Source: Pseudomonadota bacterium
Lineage (GTDB): Bacteria > Pseudomonadota > Gammaproteobacteria > Burkholderiales > JABEVD01
Assembly: GCA_021835845.1 (NCBI GenBank)
Contig: JAKBJU010000004.1
Coordinates: forward strand, 1 to 64,000
Length of the DNA stretch: 64,000 nucleotides
Direction: 5' to 3'
Shown piece after piece: positions 29,362 to 38,496 of this stretch. Position numbers and translations under genes: made by a program. The notes under the pieces are model-generated. The model did no database searches. It had not been told where the DNA came from and saw only the letters and a list, made by a program, of their open reading frames with translations. Within the stretch, counting starts at the first letter, position 1. Each line of letters opens with the position of its first letter.

Positions 29362-30533
29362 TGGCGCTTGCGGCAGCGTGTCTTGTCGCATCCGCCGCCA
29401 ATGCGGCATCCCGCGTCGATTCAGCCCGCATCTGGCCGGCCGAGGACTACACCCGGCTCACCTTCGAATCGAAGCAACCCATCCGGCAGTCGCTGCTCAT
29501 CATCGAGCATCCCGACAGGCTGGTTCTCGACCTCGACGATGTCGAGCTCGACGATGCCCTGAAGGCGCTCCCGTCCAAAGTCGGCCAAAGCGACCCCTAC
29601 ATCAAGGCCATCCGCATCGGCAGATTCAAGCCCGGCGTGATCCGCATCGTGCTCGACCTGAAAACCAAGGTATCTCCACAGATTTTCTCGCTCAAGCCGA
29701 TCGCGGATTATGGCAACAGGCTGGTTCTGGATATTTACCCCAGACAGGACGCATTGATGGGCCTCCTGTCCAAGCCCCAGGAAAAACCGGACTCGAATCC
29801 CCCACCCGAGAAGTCTCGCTCCATCACCATTGCAGTCGATGCCGGGCATGGCGGCGAAGACCCCGGCGCACACGGGCTGCACGGCTCGCTCGAAAAGAAT
29901 GTCACGCTCGCCATCGCCAGGAGGCTCCGGAAACTGATTGACGACGATCCCGGCATGCATGCCATCCTCACCCGCGACGGCGACTATTTCATCCCGCTTC
30001 AGGGCAGGGTGATCAAGGCGCGCAAGGCGAAAGCCGATCTTTTCGTTTCCATCCACGCCGATGCCTCACCCAGCCGGGATGCGCGAGGGTCTTCCGTTTT
30101 CGCTCTATCCGAACGGGGAGCGACTTCGGTTGCCGCCAGGTGGCTCGCCAAGCGCGAAAACGAGTCGGACTTGATCGGCGGCGTCGACCTTTCTGTGAAG
30201 GATCCCTATCTCGCAAAAACCCTGCTCGACCTATCCCAAACCGCATCCATCAACGACAGCCTGAGACTGGGGAAGGACGTGCTGCACGAGCTGAAGGCGC
30301 TGAACCCTCTCCATAGCCGCCAGGTCGAACAGGCCGGATTTGCGGTGCTCAAAGCGCCGGACATCCCTTCCATCCTGGTCGAAACCGCATTCATCAGCAA
30401 CCCGGACGAGGAAACGAGGCTGGACGACGATGCCTATCAGGAAAAAATTGCCGAAGCCATCTTCGACGGGATCAAGGTCTATTTTTCCCAAAACCCCGCC
30501 CTGGCAAGATCCAGACTGGTCATGAACCGATAA
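29331..30533 (+). CDS. amiB: N-acetylmuramoyl-L-alanine amidase (AmiB/AmiC type)
   Basis: 400 residues from a GTG at 29331. Signal peptide (RLMALAAACLVASAANA), an N-terminal AMIN domain (about 30-138), a proline-rich linker, then the zinc Amidase_3 domain with AVDAGHGGEDPGA (H173), SLEKNV (E188), FVSIHADA and the late catalytic glutamate in VETAFISNPDEE. It cleaves septal peptidoglycan during daughter-cell separation. tsaE-amiB linkage is widespread, usually followed by mutL; here a ParA-like gene follows, overlapping by 1 base. Confidence 0.93.
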   Translation: MLEALKRNRLMALAAACLVASAANAASRVDSARIWPAEDYTRLTFESKQPIRQSLLIIEHPDRLVLDLDDVELDDALKALPSKVGQSDPYIKAIRIGRFKPGVIRIVLDLKTKVSPQIFSLKPIADYGNRLVLDIYPRQDALMGLLSKPQEKPDSNPPPEKSRSITIAVDAGHGGEDPGAHGLHGSLEKNVTLAIARRLRKLIDDDPGMHAILTRDGDYFIPLQGRVIKARKAKADLFVSIHADASPSRDARGSSVFALSERGATSVAARWLAKRENESDLIGGVDLSVKDPYLAKTLLDLSQTASINDSLRLGKDVLHELKALNPLHSRQVEQAGFAVLKAPDIPSILVETAFISNPDEETRLDDDAYQEKIAEAIFDGIKVYFSQNPALARSRLVMNR

Positions 30534-31147
30534 TGCGCACCCTGCTCGTCGCGAATCCCAAGGGTGGGAGCGGAAAAACCACTCTCGCAACCAATATCGC
30601 CGGCTACCTTGCCAACAGGAACGAGCGCGTGGTGCTATGGGATCTCGACCGCCAGCGTTCCGCGCTCAAGTGGCTGGAAGCTCGCCCCGAGGAATTGCCC
30701 AGAATTGCGCCCTTCAACTCGAAGCAGGAGGAGAATCTAGGCGGCATGAACTGGCTGGTTCTGGATTCCCCTGCAGGGCTTCACGGGAAAGGCCTGACGA
30801 GACTGTTGAAGCTTGCCGACAAGGTGGTGGTGCCGGTGCAGCCTTCCATTTTCGACATGGAGGCCACCCGGGATTTCATGCGGGTTTTGAGCGAAGCGAA
30901 GGCGGTACGGAAGCAGAACACCCTGGTCAGCATGGTCGGGATGCGCGTCGACCCGAGGACGCGCGCATCCAGCCATCTCGAAGCCTTCCTCGGCGAATTC
31001 GACCTGCCCGTGCTCGCCTACCTGCGCAACACCCAGATTTACGTGAACTCGGCCTTCGAAGGCAGCAGCATTTTCGACCTGCCGGAAAATCTCGTCAGGC
31101 GCGATCTGGAGCAGTGGGCGCCGCTTCTCGAGTGGATCGAGGATTAA
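30533..31147 (+). CDS. ParA/MinD-like P-loop ATPase, orphan
   Basis: 204 residues with deviant Walker A KGGSGKTT near residue 10, LWDLDRQRSALKWL and the Walker B-like LVLDSPAG. It is short for chromosomal ParA (no N-terminal helix-turn-helix) and has no parB partner next to it. Its start overlaps the amiB stop by 1 base, so it is probably co-expressed with the amidase; a role in positioning or division is inference. The last coding bases reach the end of a MITE-like element, whose flanking TAA (31145-31147) serves as stop codon. Confidence 0.85.
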   Translation: MRTLLVANPKGGSGKTTLATNIAGYLANRNERVVLWDLDRQRSALKWLEARPEELPRIAPFNSKQEENLGGMNWLVLDSPAGLHGKGLTRLLKLADKVVVPVQPSIFDMEATRDFMRVLSEAKAVRKQNTLVSMVGMRVDPRTRASSHLEAFLGEFDLPVLAYLRNTQIYVNSAFEGSSIFDLPENLVRRDLEQWAPLLEWIED

Positions 31148-31455
31148 GGAATCACTGATTTATTCCTACGCGGGCGCGACGGTTGGCTTCGCGGGATGAG
31201 ATTCACGAAGGACGGCGCAGCGAATGGTCATTCCATTCGCAAGCCGCGCGACAAAGAATATCGCCCGCAAAGCCCCGTCCCTGAAGGGTTGCGTGCAAAT
31301 CGAGCGCTCGCTTTGGCGCGCGCCAGTGCATTGTAGACCCGGCTACAACCTGCGTCGCGCGTCCGGCGATCATCTCGATTTGGCCGTACCTCGAAACTAC
31401 GCTTCGCTTCGTTTCCCAGCAACGCGCACCACGGGGGAATAAATCAGTGGTTCCT
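31147..31455. mobile_element. MITE-like element, full copy B (309 bp, TA-flanked)
   Basis: The ends read AGGAATCACTGATTTATTCC and, on the other strand, AGGAACCACTGATTTATTCC, giving terminal inverted repeats of about 20 bases. TA lies just outside each end (31145-31146 and 31456-31457). The interior has no plausible transposase but keeps a small palindrome (31221-31239) and blocks shared with the copy at 51727-52035 in inverse orientation. Exact length equality (309 bp) with that copy supports a defined mobile unit. TA duplication suggests mobilisation by an IS630/Tc1-mariner-type transposase, which is inference. Confidence 0.88.
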
Positions 31456-32015
31456 TAAGCTGCGACGCGCTTCCTGAATTCGCCGGTGCGGGTGTCAATT
31501 TCTATCCTGTCGCCAATCTCGCAAAATGCAGCGACGGGCAGCTCCCATCCAGTGCTGATTTTCGCCGGCTTCATCACCTTGCCGGAAGTGTCGCCGCGAA
31601 CCGCGGGTTCCGTGTAGACGATCTCGCGCACCACGCTGTTGGGCAGCTCGATTGAAATCGGCTTGTCGTTGTAGAAAACGACTTCGCAGGGCATGCCTTC
31701 TTCGAGGTAATTGAGCGCATCTCCCAGGTTGTCCTTTTCCACTTCGTGCTGGTTGTACTCCTCGTCCATGAAGACGTACATCGGGTCGGAGAAATAGGAA
31801 TAGGTGCATTCCTTCCTGTCGAGGACCACCACGTCGAACTTGTCGTCCGCCCTGTAAATGGCTTCGCTGGGGGAATCCGTCAGCAGATTCTTGAATTTCA
31901 TCTTGACCACGGAGGCATTGCGCCCGGACTTGGAAAATTCCGCCTTCTGGACGACCAGAGGCTGGTCGCCGACCATGATCACGTTGCCTGCGCGAACTTC
32001 CTGTGCTGTTTTCAT
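31455..32015 (-). CDS. efp: Translation elongation factor P, arginine-type
   Basis: 186 residues, three beta-barrel domains. EF-P relieves ribosome stalling at proline runs. The modification loop reads SKSGRNAS, with arginine at position 32, as in the EF-P group activated by EarP with rhamnose; other groups carry lysine there. The earP gene lies 35 bases upstream on the same strand. The TAA stop is formed by the flank of the MITE-like element, so the last residues after GEFRKRV may have been altered by the insertion. Confidence 0.96.
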   Translation of the reverse strand: MKTAQEVRAGNVIMVGDQPLVVQKAEFSKSGRNASVVKMKFKNLLTDSPSEAIYRADDKFDVVVLDRKECTYSYFSDPMYVFMDEEYNQHEVEKDNLGDALNYLEEGMPCEVVFYNDKPISIELPNSVVREIVYTEPAVRGDTSGKVMKPAKISTGWELPVAAFCEIGDRIEIDTRTGEFRKRVAA

Positions 32016-32050
32016 GTTACCTGGACTCGAAAATTTGAAAATCGCTCATT

Positions 32051-33154
32051 CTAGCGCCTTCTCCTGCAGAAATCCAGAAGATTCGAAGCCAGATTGTTCC
32101 CGGACAATTGCCCCGCCCAGCTTTTCCCATGTGCATTCAGTTCCGCCCTGAATTTGATGAAATTCCTCCATGCCGATCCCGCATTCCCATTCCCGTTCCA
32201 CGCCTGCCACATTGCCCTGACCGCACCCGCAGCAGATGGATCCAGGCCCTCGCAGTAATGGGAAAGGAATGCTTCGAGCTTCTTCAGATGCGCTCCCTGC
32301 TCCTGAGGATAGATCTGCCAGACGAAAGGTTTTCCCGCCCACTGCGCCCGCACGAAGGAATCCTCTCCGCGCACGAAATTGACGTCGCAGGCCCAGAGCA
32401 GGTGATCGTATTTTTCCTGGGGAACGAAAGGGATGATTCGGACTTCGAGGCCGCCTCTCGAAAGGGGGCCGCTTCCGAAAAAATCCTTCACCCGCCGCAC
32501 GATCCCTCCCTCCGGAACCAGGCAAAGAATGGCTTCCCCCCCTTCGGCCCAGGCTTCGAAAAGCGAATCGAGCGCGGGATTCTCGTAGCAGAAAAGGGAA
32601 ACCCCGGTTCTGCCTTTCGGATCGATACCGAGTTCGCGCCAGAAATTCGATCCTGAATCAGAATCGCCCAGAAATGCGTCGCGCTGTTCGAGCAGATCCT
32701 TCTCCAGAAGCAGCCCGCCCGTATCCCCGGAAAACCCAGGGAAGAAGAAATATTTCACGAGAGGCAGTTTCGGATGGGGAGAGGGCATGCAGTGGACTTC
32801 CTTCACCCAGTCTTCCGCGGAGAGGTATTCGAGGTTGATCCAGACCGGCTTCTCCGGCATTTGCGCCATCTTTTCGACATAGCATTCGGGCAGCCTGCAG
32901 CCGAAAGACTCGATCACCACGTCAAACGGCAAGACATCCGGGAAGGGGCTGCTCCAGTGCCTCACTTCCACTCCCTTCAGGCGCTGAGAATCGACCTTCT
33001 TTCCTTCAGGGCAGAGCCGAAGAAAGCTTTCCAGATCGTCGACCCAGAGGCGCACCTTCTGCCCATGTTCGTTCGCAAGCTGGCGCGCGAGGCGCCATGA
33101 GACGCCGATGTCGCCGTAATTGTCGACGACGTTGCAGAAGATGTCCCAGTTCAT
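32051..33154 (-). CDS. earP: EF-P arginine 32 rhamnosyltransferase EarP
   Basis: 367 residues beginning MNWDIFCNVVDNYGDIGVSWRLARQL, the family's N-terminal signature, and ending in the conserved LWACDVNFVRGEDSFVRAQWAGKPFVWQIYPQ region that binds dTDP-rhamnose (positions about 260-290). It is a GT-B fold cytoplasmic enzyme. It is transcribed toward efp with a 35-base gap, which supports the assignment. Its TAG stop lies within a CTAGAAT element that might provide efp with its own -10 box. Confidence 0.94.
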   Translation of the reverse strand: MNWDIFCNVVDNYGDIGVSWRLARQLANEHGQKVRLWVDDLESFLRLCPEGKKVDSQRLKGVEVRHWSSPFPDVLPFDVVIESFGCRLPECYVEKMAQMPEKPVWINLEYLSAEDWVKEVHCMPSPHPKLPLVKYFFFPGFSGDTGGLLLEKDLLEQRDAFLGDSDSGSNFWRELGIDPKGRTGVSLFCYENPALDSLFEAWAEGGEAILCLVPEGGIVRRVKDFFGSGPLSRGGLEVRIIPFVPQEKYDHLLWACDVNFVRGEDSFVRAQWAGKPFVWQIYPQEQGAHLKKLEAFLSHYCEGLDPSAAGAVRAMWQAWNGNGNAGSAWRNFIKFRAELNAHGKSWAGQLSGNNLASNLLDFCRRRR

Positions 33155-33157
33155 TCC

Positions 33158-33739
33158 TTATTCACCAAAGCTCTTCCTCAGCTTTTCCATTGAATCATGG
33201 TAGCTTTGCGCATCCCCGTAATCGAGAAATCGCCTGTATCTCGAATGCGTGCCCAGGATCCGGCTCGCATGCTTGATCGGGCACCAGTACTGCTCCGTCC
33301 TGCCTGCGATTTCCCTCACATAGGCGATGAGGCCGTTGCCGTAGGAGCAGTAGGCGCAGTTGAATTTTTCGATGAGGTTGAGATAGGCGAGGTGATGCCT
33401 GTCGAAGACGATGAAATCGCGCCGCCTCACCTTCGGGATGCCGTAGATCGGAAAGCAGATCGCCTGGTAGAGGCTGACGAAGAAATCGAGAAGAAGAAAG
33501 GGGAGAATCAGGGAATAGATGATGGGGGCGATGAGGACATGCTTGAGTTCGGACTGGATCAGATAGGAAAGAAGGGAAGTCTTGAGCCGCCTGTGCTCCT
33601 CGATTATTTCCTTTTCGAAGCGGACCTTCCTGTCGTGAATCGAAAAGCGCAGCTCATCGCGCTTTTTGGCGAGCTCCGTCTCGAGTTCCTCTTCGAGTTC
33701 CCTGATCTTGCCGAGAAGATTGCTGATGTTCCGGTCCAT
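33158..33739 (-). CDS. Conserved membrane protein of unknown function with CxxC motif
   Basis: 193 residues from MDRNISNLLGKI; the frame extends 8 codons further to 33763, but AAGGGCGAC directly precedes this ATG. It has an N-terminal charged coiled coil (about 5-60), one or two membrane helices around HVLIAPIIYSLILPFLLLDFFV, then a soluble part with FNCAYCSYGNGLIAYVREI and TEQYWCPIKHA, giving a CxxC and a further cysteine. The conserved-looking motif suggests a real protein family; no function is known to me. It sits between pntB and earP, 3 bases from earP. Confidence 0.75.
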   Translation of the reverse strand: MDRNISNLLGKIRELEEELETELAKKRDELRFSIHDRKVRFEKEIIEEHRRLKTSLLSYLIQSELKHVLIAPIIYSLILPFLLLDFFVSLYQAICFPIYGIPKVRRRDFIVFDRHHLAYLNLIEKFNCAYCSYGNGLIAYVREIAGRTEQYWCPIKHASRILGTHSRYRRFLDYGDAQSYHDSMEKLRKSFGE

Positions 33740-33773
33740 GTCGCCCTTTCGCGGATGGACCAAGATATCAGAC

Positions 33774-35159
33774 TTACAGCGACTTCACCATCTCCTCGAC
33801 GACCTTCTTTGCGTCCCCGAACACCATCATGGTCTTGTCCATGTAGAAGAGATCGTTGTCGAGCCCGGAATAGCCTGCGGCCATGCTGCGCTTGACCACG
33901 ATGATGGTCCTCGCCTTGTAGGCCTCCAGTATCGGCATGCCGTAGATCGGGCTGCCCGGATTGTTCTTGGCCGCCGGATTCACCACGTCGTTCGCACCGA
34001 CCACGAGCACAACGTCGGTATCGGAAAATTCGCTGTTGATTTCATCCATCTCCAGCACCTGCTCGTAAGGCACTTCGGCCTCCGCGAGCAGCACGTTCAT
34101 GTGCCCAGGCATCCTGCCCGCAACAGGGTGGATCGCGTAGCGCACCTTGATGCCCTTCTCGGTCAGGATATGGGTCATCTCCTGCATGGCATGCTGGGCT
34201 CGCGCAACGGCAAGCCCGTAGCCCGGGACGATGACGATGCTCTCGGCATTGCCCATGAGGTAAGCGGCATCTTCCGGGCTTCCGCTCCTCACGCTCTTCT
34301 GGGCGCCTCCGGCAACGGCTTCCTCAAGTGGGGCGGCGCCGAATCCGCCCAGCATCACGTTGATGAAGGAGCGGTTCATCGCCTTGCACATGATGTAGGA
34401 GAGAATCGCACCCGAGCTACCGACCAGCGATCCTGCCACGATCAGCATGTTGTTGTTGAGGGTGAAGCCGATCCCGGCCGCAGCCCATCCCGAATAGGAA
34501 TTCAGCATGGAAACCACGACGGGCATGTCCGCGCCGCCGATGGGGATGATGAGCAGCACTCCGAGGAGCAGGGCTATCGCCGTCATGGCGATGAAGGGCG
34601 TCCAGCTCTGGGTGATGAAAAAGCTGACGCCGAATCCCAACATGGCAAGTCCCAACGCGAGATTGACCCAATGCTGCCCGGCAAAGGAAACCGGCGCGCT
34701 CCTGATCTTCCCGGAAAGTTTGCCGAAGGCGACGACCGATCCCGTGAAGGTGATCGCGCCGACGAATGTGCCGATGAAGAGCTCGATCAGGCTCTCGGAA
34801 CGAAGCGAGCCGTCAGCATCTGCAATGCCGTAGGCGACAGGATTGTTGAGCGCGGATACCGCAATGAAAACCGCAGCGAGCCCCACCAGGGAGTGCATCG
34901 CCGCGACAAGCTCCGGCATCGAGGTCATCTCGATCTTTCTCGCGACCGTCCCCCCTATCGACCCGCCTATCAAAATGCAGACGAGGATCAGGGCGTAATT
35001 GTGGGTGAGGGTGAGCGTGGTCAGCACGGCAATGACCATGCCGACCATGCCGAAGGCGTTTCCCCGCCTTGCCGAAACCGGCGACGAGAGCCCCTTCAGC
35101 GAAAGAATGAAGAGGACCGCAGCAGCGAGATAAGCGAGGGCGACCTGATTCGCGGACAT
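33774..35159 (-). CDS. pntB: NAD(P) transhydrogenase subunit beta PntB
   Basis: 461 residues from MSANQVALAYLAAAVLFIL; the open frame to 35381 is only a shadow of pntAB. It has about nine membrane helices followed by the NADP-binding domain with GYGLAVARAQHAMQEM, the RYAIHPVAGRMPGHMNVLLAEA segment, and the DVVLVVGANDVVNPAA and MPILEA motifs. With PntAA/PntAB it moves hydride from NADH to NADP+, driven by proton entry. The start is 2 bases from the pntAB stop. Confidence 0.96.
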   Translation of the reverse strand: MSANQVALAYLAAAVLFILSLKGLSSPVSARRGNAFGMVGMVIAVLTTLTLTHNYALILVCILIGGSIGGTVARKIEMTSMPELVAAMHSLVGLAAVFIAVSALNNPVAYGIADADGSLRSESLIELFIGTFVGAITFTGSVVAFGKLSGKIRSAPVSFAGQHWVNLALGLAMLGFGVSFFITQSWTPFIAMTAIALLLGVLLIIPIGGADMPVVVSMLNSYSGWAAAGIGFTLNNNMLIVAGSLVGSSGAILSYIMCKAMNRSFINVMLGGFGAAPLEEAVAGGAQKSVRSGSPEDAAYLMGNAESIVIVPGYGLAVARAQHAMQEMTHILTEKGIKVRYAIHPVAGRMPGHMNVLLAEAEVPYEQVLEMDEINSEFSDTDVVLVVGANDVVNPAAKNNPGSPIYGMPILEAYKARTIIVVKRSMAAGYSGLDNDLFYMDKTMMVFGDAKKVVEEMVKSL

Positions 35160-35161
35160 GT

Positions 35162-35458
35162 TTACCTCTTTTTCTTCTTGAACATTTCGAGCATGCGGCG
35201 GGTCACGAGGAAGCCGCCGAAAACGTTGATTGACGCGAGCGTCACGGCAATTGCGCCGACTATCGTCCCGAAATCGATTCTGGAGGGGCCTGCGGCGAGC
35301 ATGGCGCCGACGATGATGATCCCGCTGATTGCATTCGTTACCGCCATCAGGGGGGTGTGCAACGCCGGGGTGACATTCCACACGACATGGTATCCGACGA
35401 AAATCGCCAGCACGAAAACCGTGAGATTGATGACAAAGGGATCGACTGCGCCGCCCAT
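35162..35458 (-). CDS. pntAB: NAD(P) transhydrogenase subunit alpha part 2 (membrane part)
   Basis: 98 residues with three membrane helices ([60 protein letters not shown]). This is the separate membrane piece of a split alpha subunit, as found in many bacteria whereas E. coli has one fused PntA. It lies 10 bases after pntAA and 2 bases before pntB. Confidence 0.95.
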   Translation of the reverse strand: MGGAVDPFVINLTVFVLAIFVGYHVVWNVTPALHTPLMAVTNAISGIIIVGAMLAAGPSRIDFGTIVGAIAVTLASINVFGGFLVTRRMLEMFKKKKR

Positions 35459-35468
35459 GATTTTCTCC

Positions 35469-36581
35469 TTACTTTTTGACCAGTTCGCCGTTCACGCAAA
35501 CCAGGGTGCCCGCGATGATTTCGTCCTCGCGGTCGATCTTCAATTCCCCGGTTTTGGGCTCGAACAGCAGGTTGATGAAATTCAGCATGTTTCTCGCATA
35601 AAGCGCGCTCGCATCGGCTGCCATCATGGCAGGCAGATTGGTATGGCCGATCAGGGTCACGCCGTGCTTTTCGACGACCCTGTCCTTCTCCGACAGGGGG
35701 CAGTTGCCGCCGGATTCGACAGCCATGTCGACCACCACCGAGCCATGCTTCATCGCCGCAACCGTTTCCTCTTTCAGGAGAATGGGAGCTGGCCTTCCCG
35801 GGATCAGGGCAGTCGTGATGACGATGTCGGACTGTATCGCTCTGGCATGAATGAGCTCGGCCTGCTTCTGCTTGTATTCCTCTGACATTTCCCTGGCATA
35901 GCCTCCGGAAGTTTCGGCGGACTCTCCTTCTGCGAGCGGCACTTCGACGAATTTCGCGCCGAGGCTCAGCACCTGCTCCTTGACCGCGGGGCGCACGTCG
36001 AAAGCCTCGATCACCGCACCCAGCCTTTTCGCTGTTGCGATCGCCTGCAGACCCGCCACTCCCACGCCAAGCACGAGCACGCGCGCGGCCTTGACCGTTC
36101 CCGCTGCAGTCATCAGCATGGGAAAGAAGCGCCCGTAGGCATTTGCGGCCAGGATCACCGACTTGTATCCGCCGATGTTGGCCTGGGATGAAAGCACATC
36201 CATGCTCTGCGCGCGGCTGATCCGCGGGATCGATTCCATGGCGAATGCGGTGAGGCCGTGTCTCGCACAGGCTTCCATTTTCTCCTTCTCGTGCGGAGAA
36301 AGGAGTCCGACCAGAATGGAGTCTTTCTTCACCAGGGAAAATTCGGACTCTTCCAGCCCCCTGACCTTCAGGACGAGCTGGGATGCGGCATAAAGTTCTG
36401 CGGCGCTTCCCAGGACTTTCGCCCCTGCAGCCTCATATTCGGAATCGGGAATGCTCGCTCCGAGGCCTGCCCCCGCCTGCACGAAAACGGAATGGGCCGA
36501 GGCAAGCTTCTTCACCGTCTCGGGAGTCGCCGCGACCCGCTTCTCCCCCGCCCGGATCTCAAGAGGGATGCCTATCTGCAT
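35469..36581 (-). CDS. pntAA: NAD(P) transhydrogenase subunit alpha part 1 (NAD-binding)
   Basis: 370 residues from [23 protein letters not shown], the standard start of this family; the frame to 36923 is spurious. It contains the NAD-binding fold [22 protein letters not shown] and the RxxS-like [18 protein letters not shown] segment of the hydride-transfer site. Domain I of the proton-translocating transhydrogenase. It begins 35 bases downstream of hoxW in the same direction, so hydrogenase and transhydrogenase may share transcripts. Confidence 0.95.
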   Translation of the reverse strand: MQIGIPLEIRAGEKRVAATPETVKKLASAHSVFVQAGAGLGASIPDSEYEAAGAKVLGSAAELYAASQLVLKVRGLEESEFSLVKKDSILVGLLSPHEKEKMEACARHGLTAFAMESIPRISRAQSMDVLSSQANIGGYKSVILAANAYGRFFPMLMTAAGTVKAARVLVLGVGVAGLQAIATAKRLGAVIEAFDVRPAVKEQVLSLGAKFVEVPLAEGESAETSGGYAREMSEEYKQKQAELIHARAIQSDIVITTALIPGRPAPILLKEETVAAMKHGSVVVDMAVESGGNCPLSEKDRVVEKHGVTLIGHTNLPAMMAADASALYARNMLNFINLLFEPKTGELKIDREDEIIAGTLVCVNGELVKK

Positions 36582-36616
36582 TTCGATTCTCCTGCCTGCA
36601 ACAAAATTCTTCAATT

Positions 36617-37084
36617 CTAACCCGGAATGGCAGCTTTCCCCAAGTCGCTCTTCAGTCCCATGAAATCCTGCAGAAAAACCCATGCCGCATCGAGATTCTT
36701 CTGCGCATTGGCGCTCAAAGGCTCGCCGAGGCCGAAGGACTCCCCCCTCACACTCAAGAGATAGGCTTTCGGAGCAAAGCTTTTCATGACTTTCTCGTAG
36801 ACATCGAGGAGCGCCTCGGGAGACAGGGCATGCGTGCTGTGGCTCGCGTCTCGTTTTGGAAAGATTTCGCGCATTTCGAACGGCCCGGCAATGTCCACTG
36901 CGGCATCGACAAAAATCACGCATTCCCTGTCGTGCATATCGAAAACATGCTCAATCTGCAGCTGGTAATCGCAAAAGGCATCGAACTCTCCTGATGAGTT
37001 TCCCAGCCTGCCGAAAAACAGATGACCCAGCGCATCGTCACCGCGGCTGGGATTGCCGCAGCAGATGACCGCAGTTCTGCTCAT
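36617..37084 (-). CDS. hoxW: Hydrogenase maturation protease HoxW
   Basis: 155 residues beginning MSRTAVICCGNPSRGDDALG, the nickel-binding N-terminus typical of HybD/HoxW endopeptidases, with conserved acidic residues at GDD (about 15-17), a DAAVDIAG segment and a histidine in SHSTHALSPEALL. It removes the C-terminal extension of the hydrogenase large subunit once nickel is inserted. It overlaps the hoxH stop by 4 bases, fitting its partner role. Confidence 0.9.
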   Translation of the reverse strand: MSRTAVICCGNPSRGDDALGHLFFGRLGNSSGEFDAFCDYQLQIEHVFDMHDRECVIFVDAAVDIAGPFEMREIFPKRDASHSTHALSPEALLDVYEKVMKSFAPKAYLLSVRGESFGLGEPLSANAQKNLDAAWVFLQDFMGLKSDLGKAAIPG

Positions 37085-38496
37085 TTCTCCACGCTCCAGA
37101 TCACATCCCCTGCCGCATCGACGGCCTCGACCCGAAGGGGCATCTTGCCCACGGCATGGGTTGCGCAGGAAAGGCAGGGGTCGAAAGCGCGGATTGCGAC
37201 TTCGATGCGGTTGAGCATGCCTTCGGTGACCTCTTTTTTTCCGCCGATCTCCTGCTTCGCCACCTGGAGCACGGCTTCGTTCATCGCCCGGTTGTTGTGC
37301 GTCGTCGAAACGATCAGGTTCGCCATCTCGATCAGCCCCTGATCGTCGACACGATAGTGGTGGATGAGCGTGCCGCGCGGCGCCTCGATCACTCCGACTC
37401 CCTCGCGCCCCATTGCCGTTTCGACCCTGAGATCGCCTCCGGTGATGTCCGCATCATCAAGAAGCTCCCTGATTTTCTCCGCGCAATGCAGGAGCTCGAT
37501 CATCCTGGCCCAGTGGTAAGCGAGCGGCGCATGCACGGGCCAGCCATCGGAGACGAATTCTCTCCTTCTCGCCTCGGCCATGGGGCTGGAAATCAGATCG
37601 CAATTATTGATTCTGGCGAGCGGCCCCACCCTGTACCATCCCGCTTCCGTTCCCAGCATGACGAGATAGGGAAACTTCATGTAGCTCCAGGACTTCACTT
37701 CTTCCCTGATGAGTCCGGCATAGCCCGAATCCGCGATCTCGTCGAAAACAATCTCCCCCTCGGCGTTCCTGCAGCGCAGATGCCCGTCGTACAGTTCATG
37801 CTCGCCGCACTTTCCGGAAAGGGAAAGGAAGGGAGAGGAGATTTTCGCGAAATTCCGGCATCCGGGAGCCGAAAGAAAAATCTCCCGGGCAAGATCGACC
37901 GAAGCGTCCGCCCAGGAAATGATCTCGTCGATATTTTCGAGCAGAGCATCCCTTTCCTCGAAGGACAATGCCTTGTTCATGCCGCCGGCAATTGCGGCGG
38001 TACCGTGAATGCGTTTGCCCATGATCATGCGGATCACTTCCTGCCCGTACTTCCTGAGCCTCACCCCCTTCAAGGCAAGATCGGGATAGTTCTTCAAAAG
38101 CCCTGCGATGTTCCTTTGCGCAACTTCGGAATCGAAGCCGAAAAGAAGATCCGGGGAAGCGAGATGAAAAAAATGCAGCGCATGCGACTGCAGCACCTGC
38201 CCGAAATGCAGCAGCCTTCTCAGTTTTTCGGCTGTCGGCGTGAGCTTTTCGACCCCCATGATTCCATCTATCGCCTTGGCTGCGGCAAGATGATGACTGA
38301 CCGGGCAGATGCCGCACAACCGCTCCACCAGGACCGGCACTTCCCAGTAAGGGCGGCCCTGGATGAATTTCTCGAACCCCCTGAATTCGACGATATGGAG
38401 GCGCGCCTCGGCTACCCTGTTTTCTGCGTCTAGCCGCAGCGTAACCTTGCCGTGCCCTTCGACCCGGCTCAGGGGATCGATGACGATTCTAGTCAT
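37081..38496 (-). CDS. hoxH: NAD-reducing [NiFe] hydrogenase large subunit HoxH
   Basis: 471 residues. Nickel-iron ligands are in the N-terminal RLCGICPVSHH (C61, C64) and C-terminal DPCLSCATHA (C441, C444), followed by a tail of 24 residues after the histidine that HoxW should cleave. The sequence pattern fits group 3d bidirectional, NAD-linked cytoplasmic hydrogenases. It overlaps hoxY by 8 bases. Maturation genes (hypA-F) are not in the window and must lie elsewhere. Confidence 0.95.
   Translation of the reverse strand: MTRIVIDPLSRVEGHGKVTLRLDAENRVAEARLHIVEFRGFEKFIQGRPYWEVPVLVERLCGICPVSHHLAAAKAIDGIMGVEKLTPTAEKLRRLLHFGQVLQSHALHFFHLASPDLLFGFDSEVAQRNIAGLLKNYPDLALKGVRLRKYGQEVIRMIMGKRIHGTAAIAGGMNKALSFEERDALLENIDEIISWADASVDLAREIFLSAPGCRNFAKISSPFLSLSGKCGEHELYDGHLRCRNAEGEIVFDEIADSGYAGLIREEVKSWSYMKFPYLVMLGTEAGWYRVGPLARINNCDLISSPMAEARRREFVSDGWPVHAPLAYHWARMIELLHCAEKIRELLDDADITGGDLRVETAMGREGVGVIEAPRGTLIHHYRVDDQGLIEMANLIVSTTHNNRAMNEAVLQVAKQEIGGKKEVTEGMLNRIEVAIRAFDPCLSCATHAVGKMPLRVEAVDAAGDVIWSVEK

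Noticed and set aside
31224-31442. 72-codon frame inside MITE copy B, and a 110-codon frame over copy C (51690-52022)
   Set aside because: The frames are not equivalent between the two copies and encode no transposase features; they look like chance frames in a non-coding element.
36582-36616. Terminator between hoxW and pntAA
   Set aside because: The 35-base gap has no stem-loop or T-run, so no terminator is annotated.
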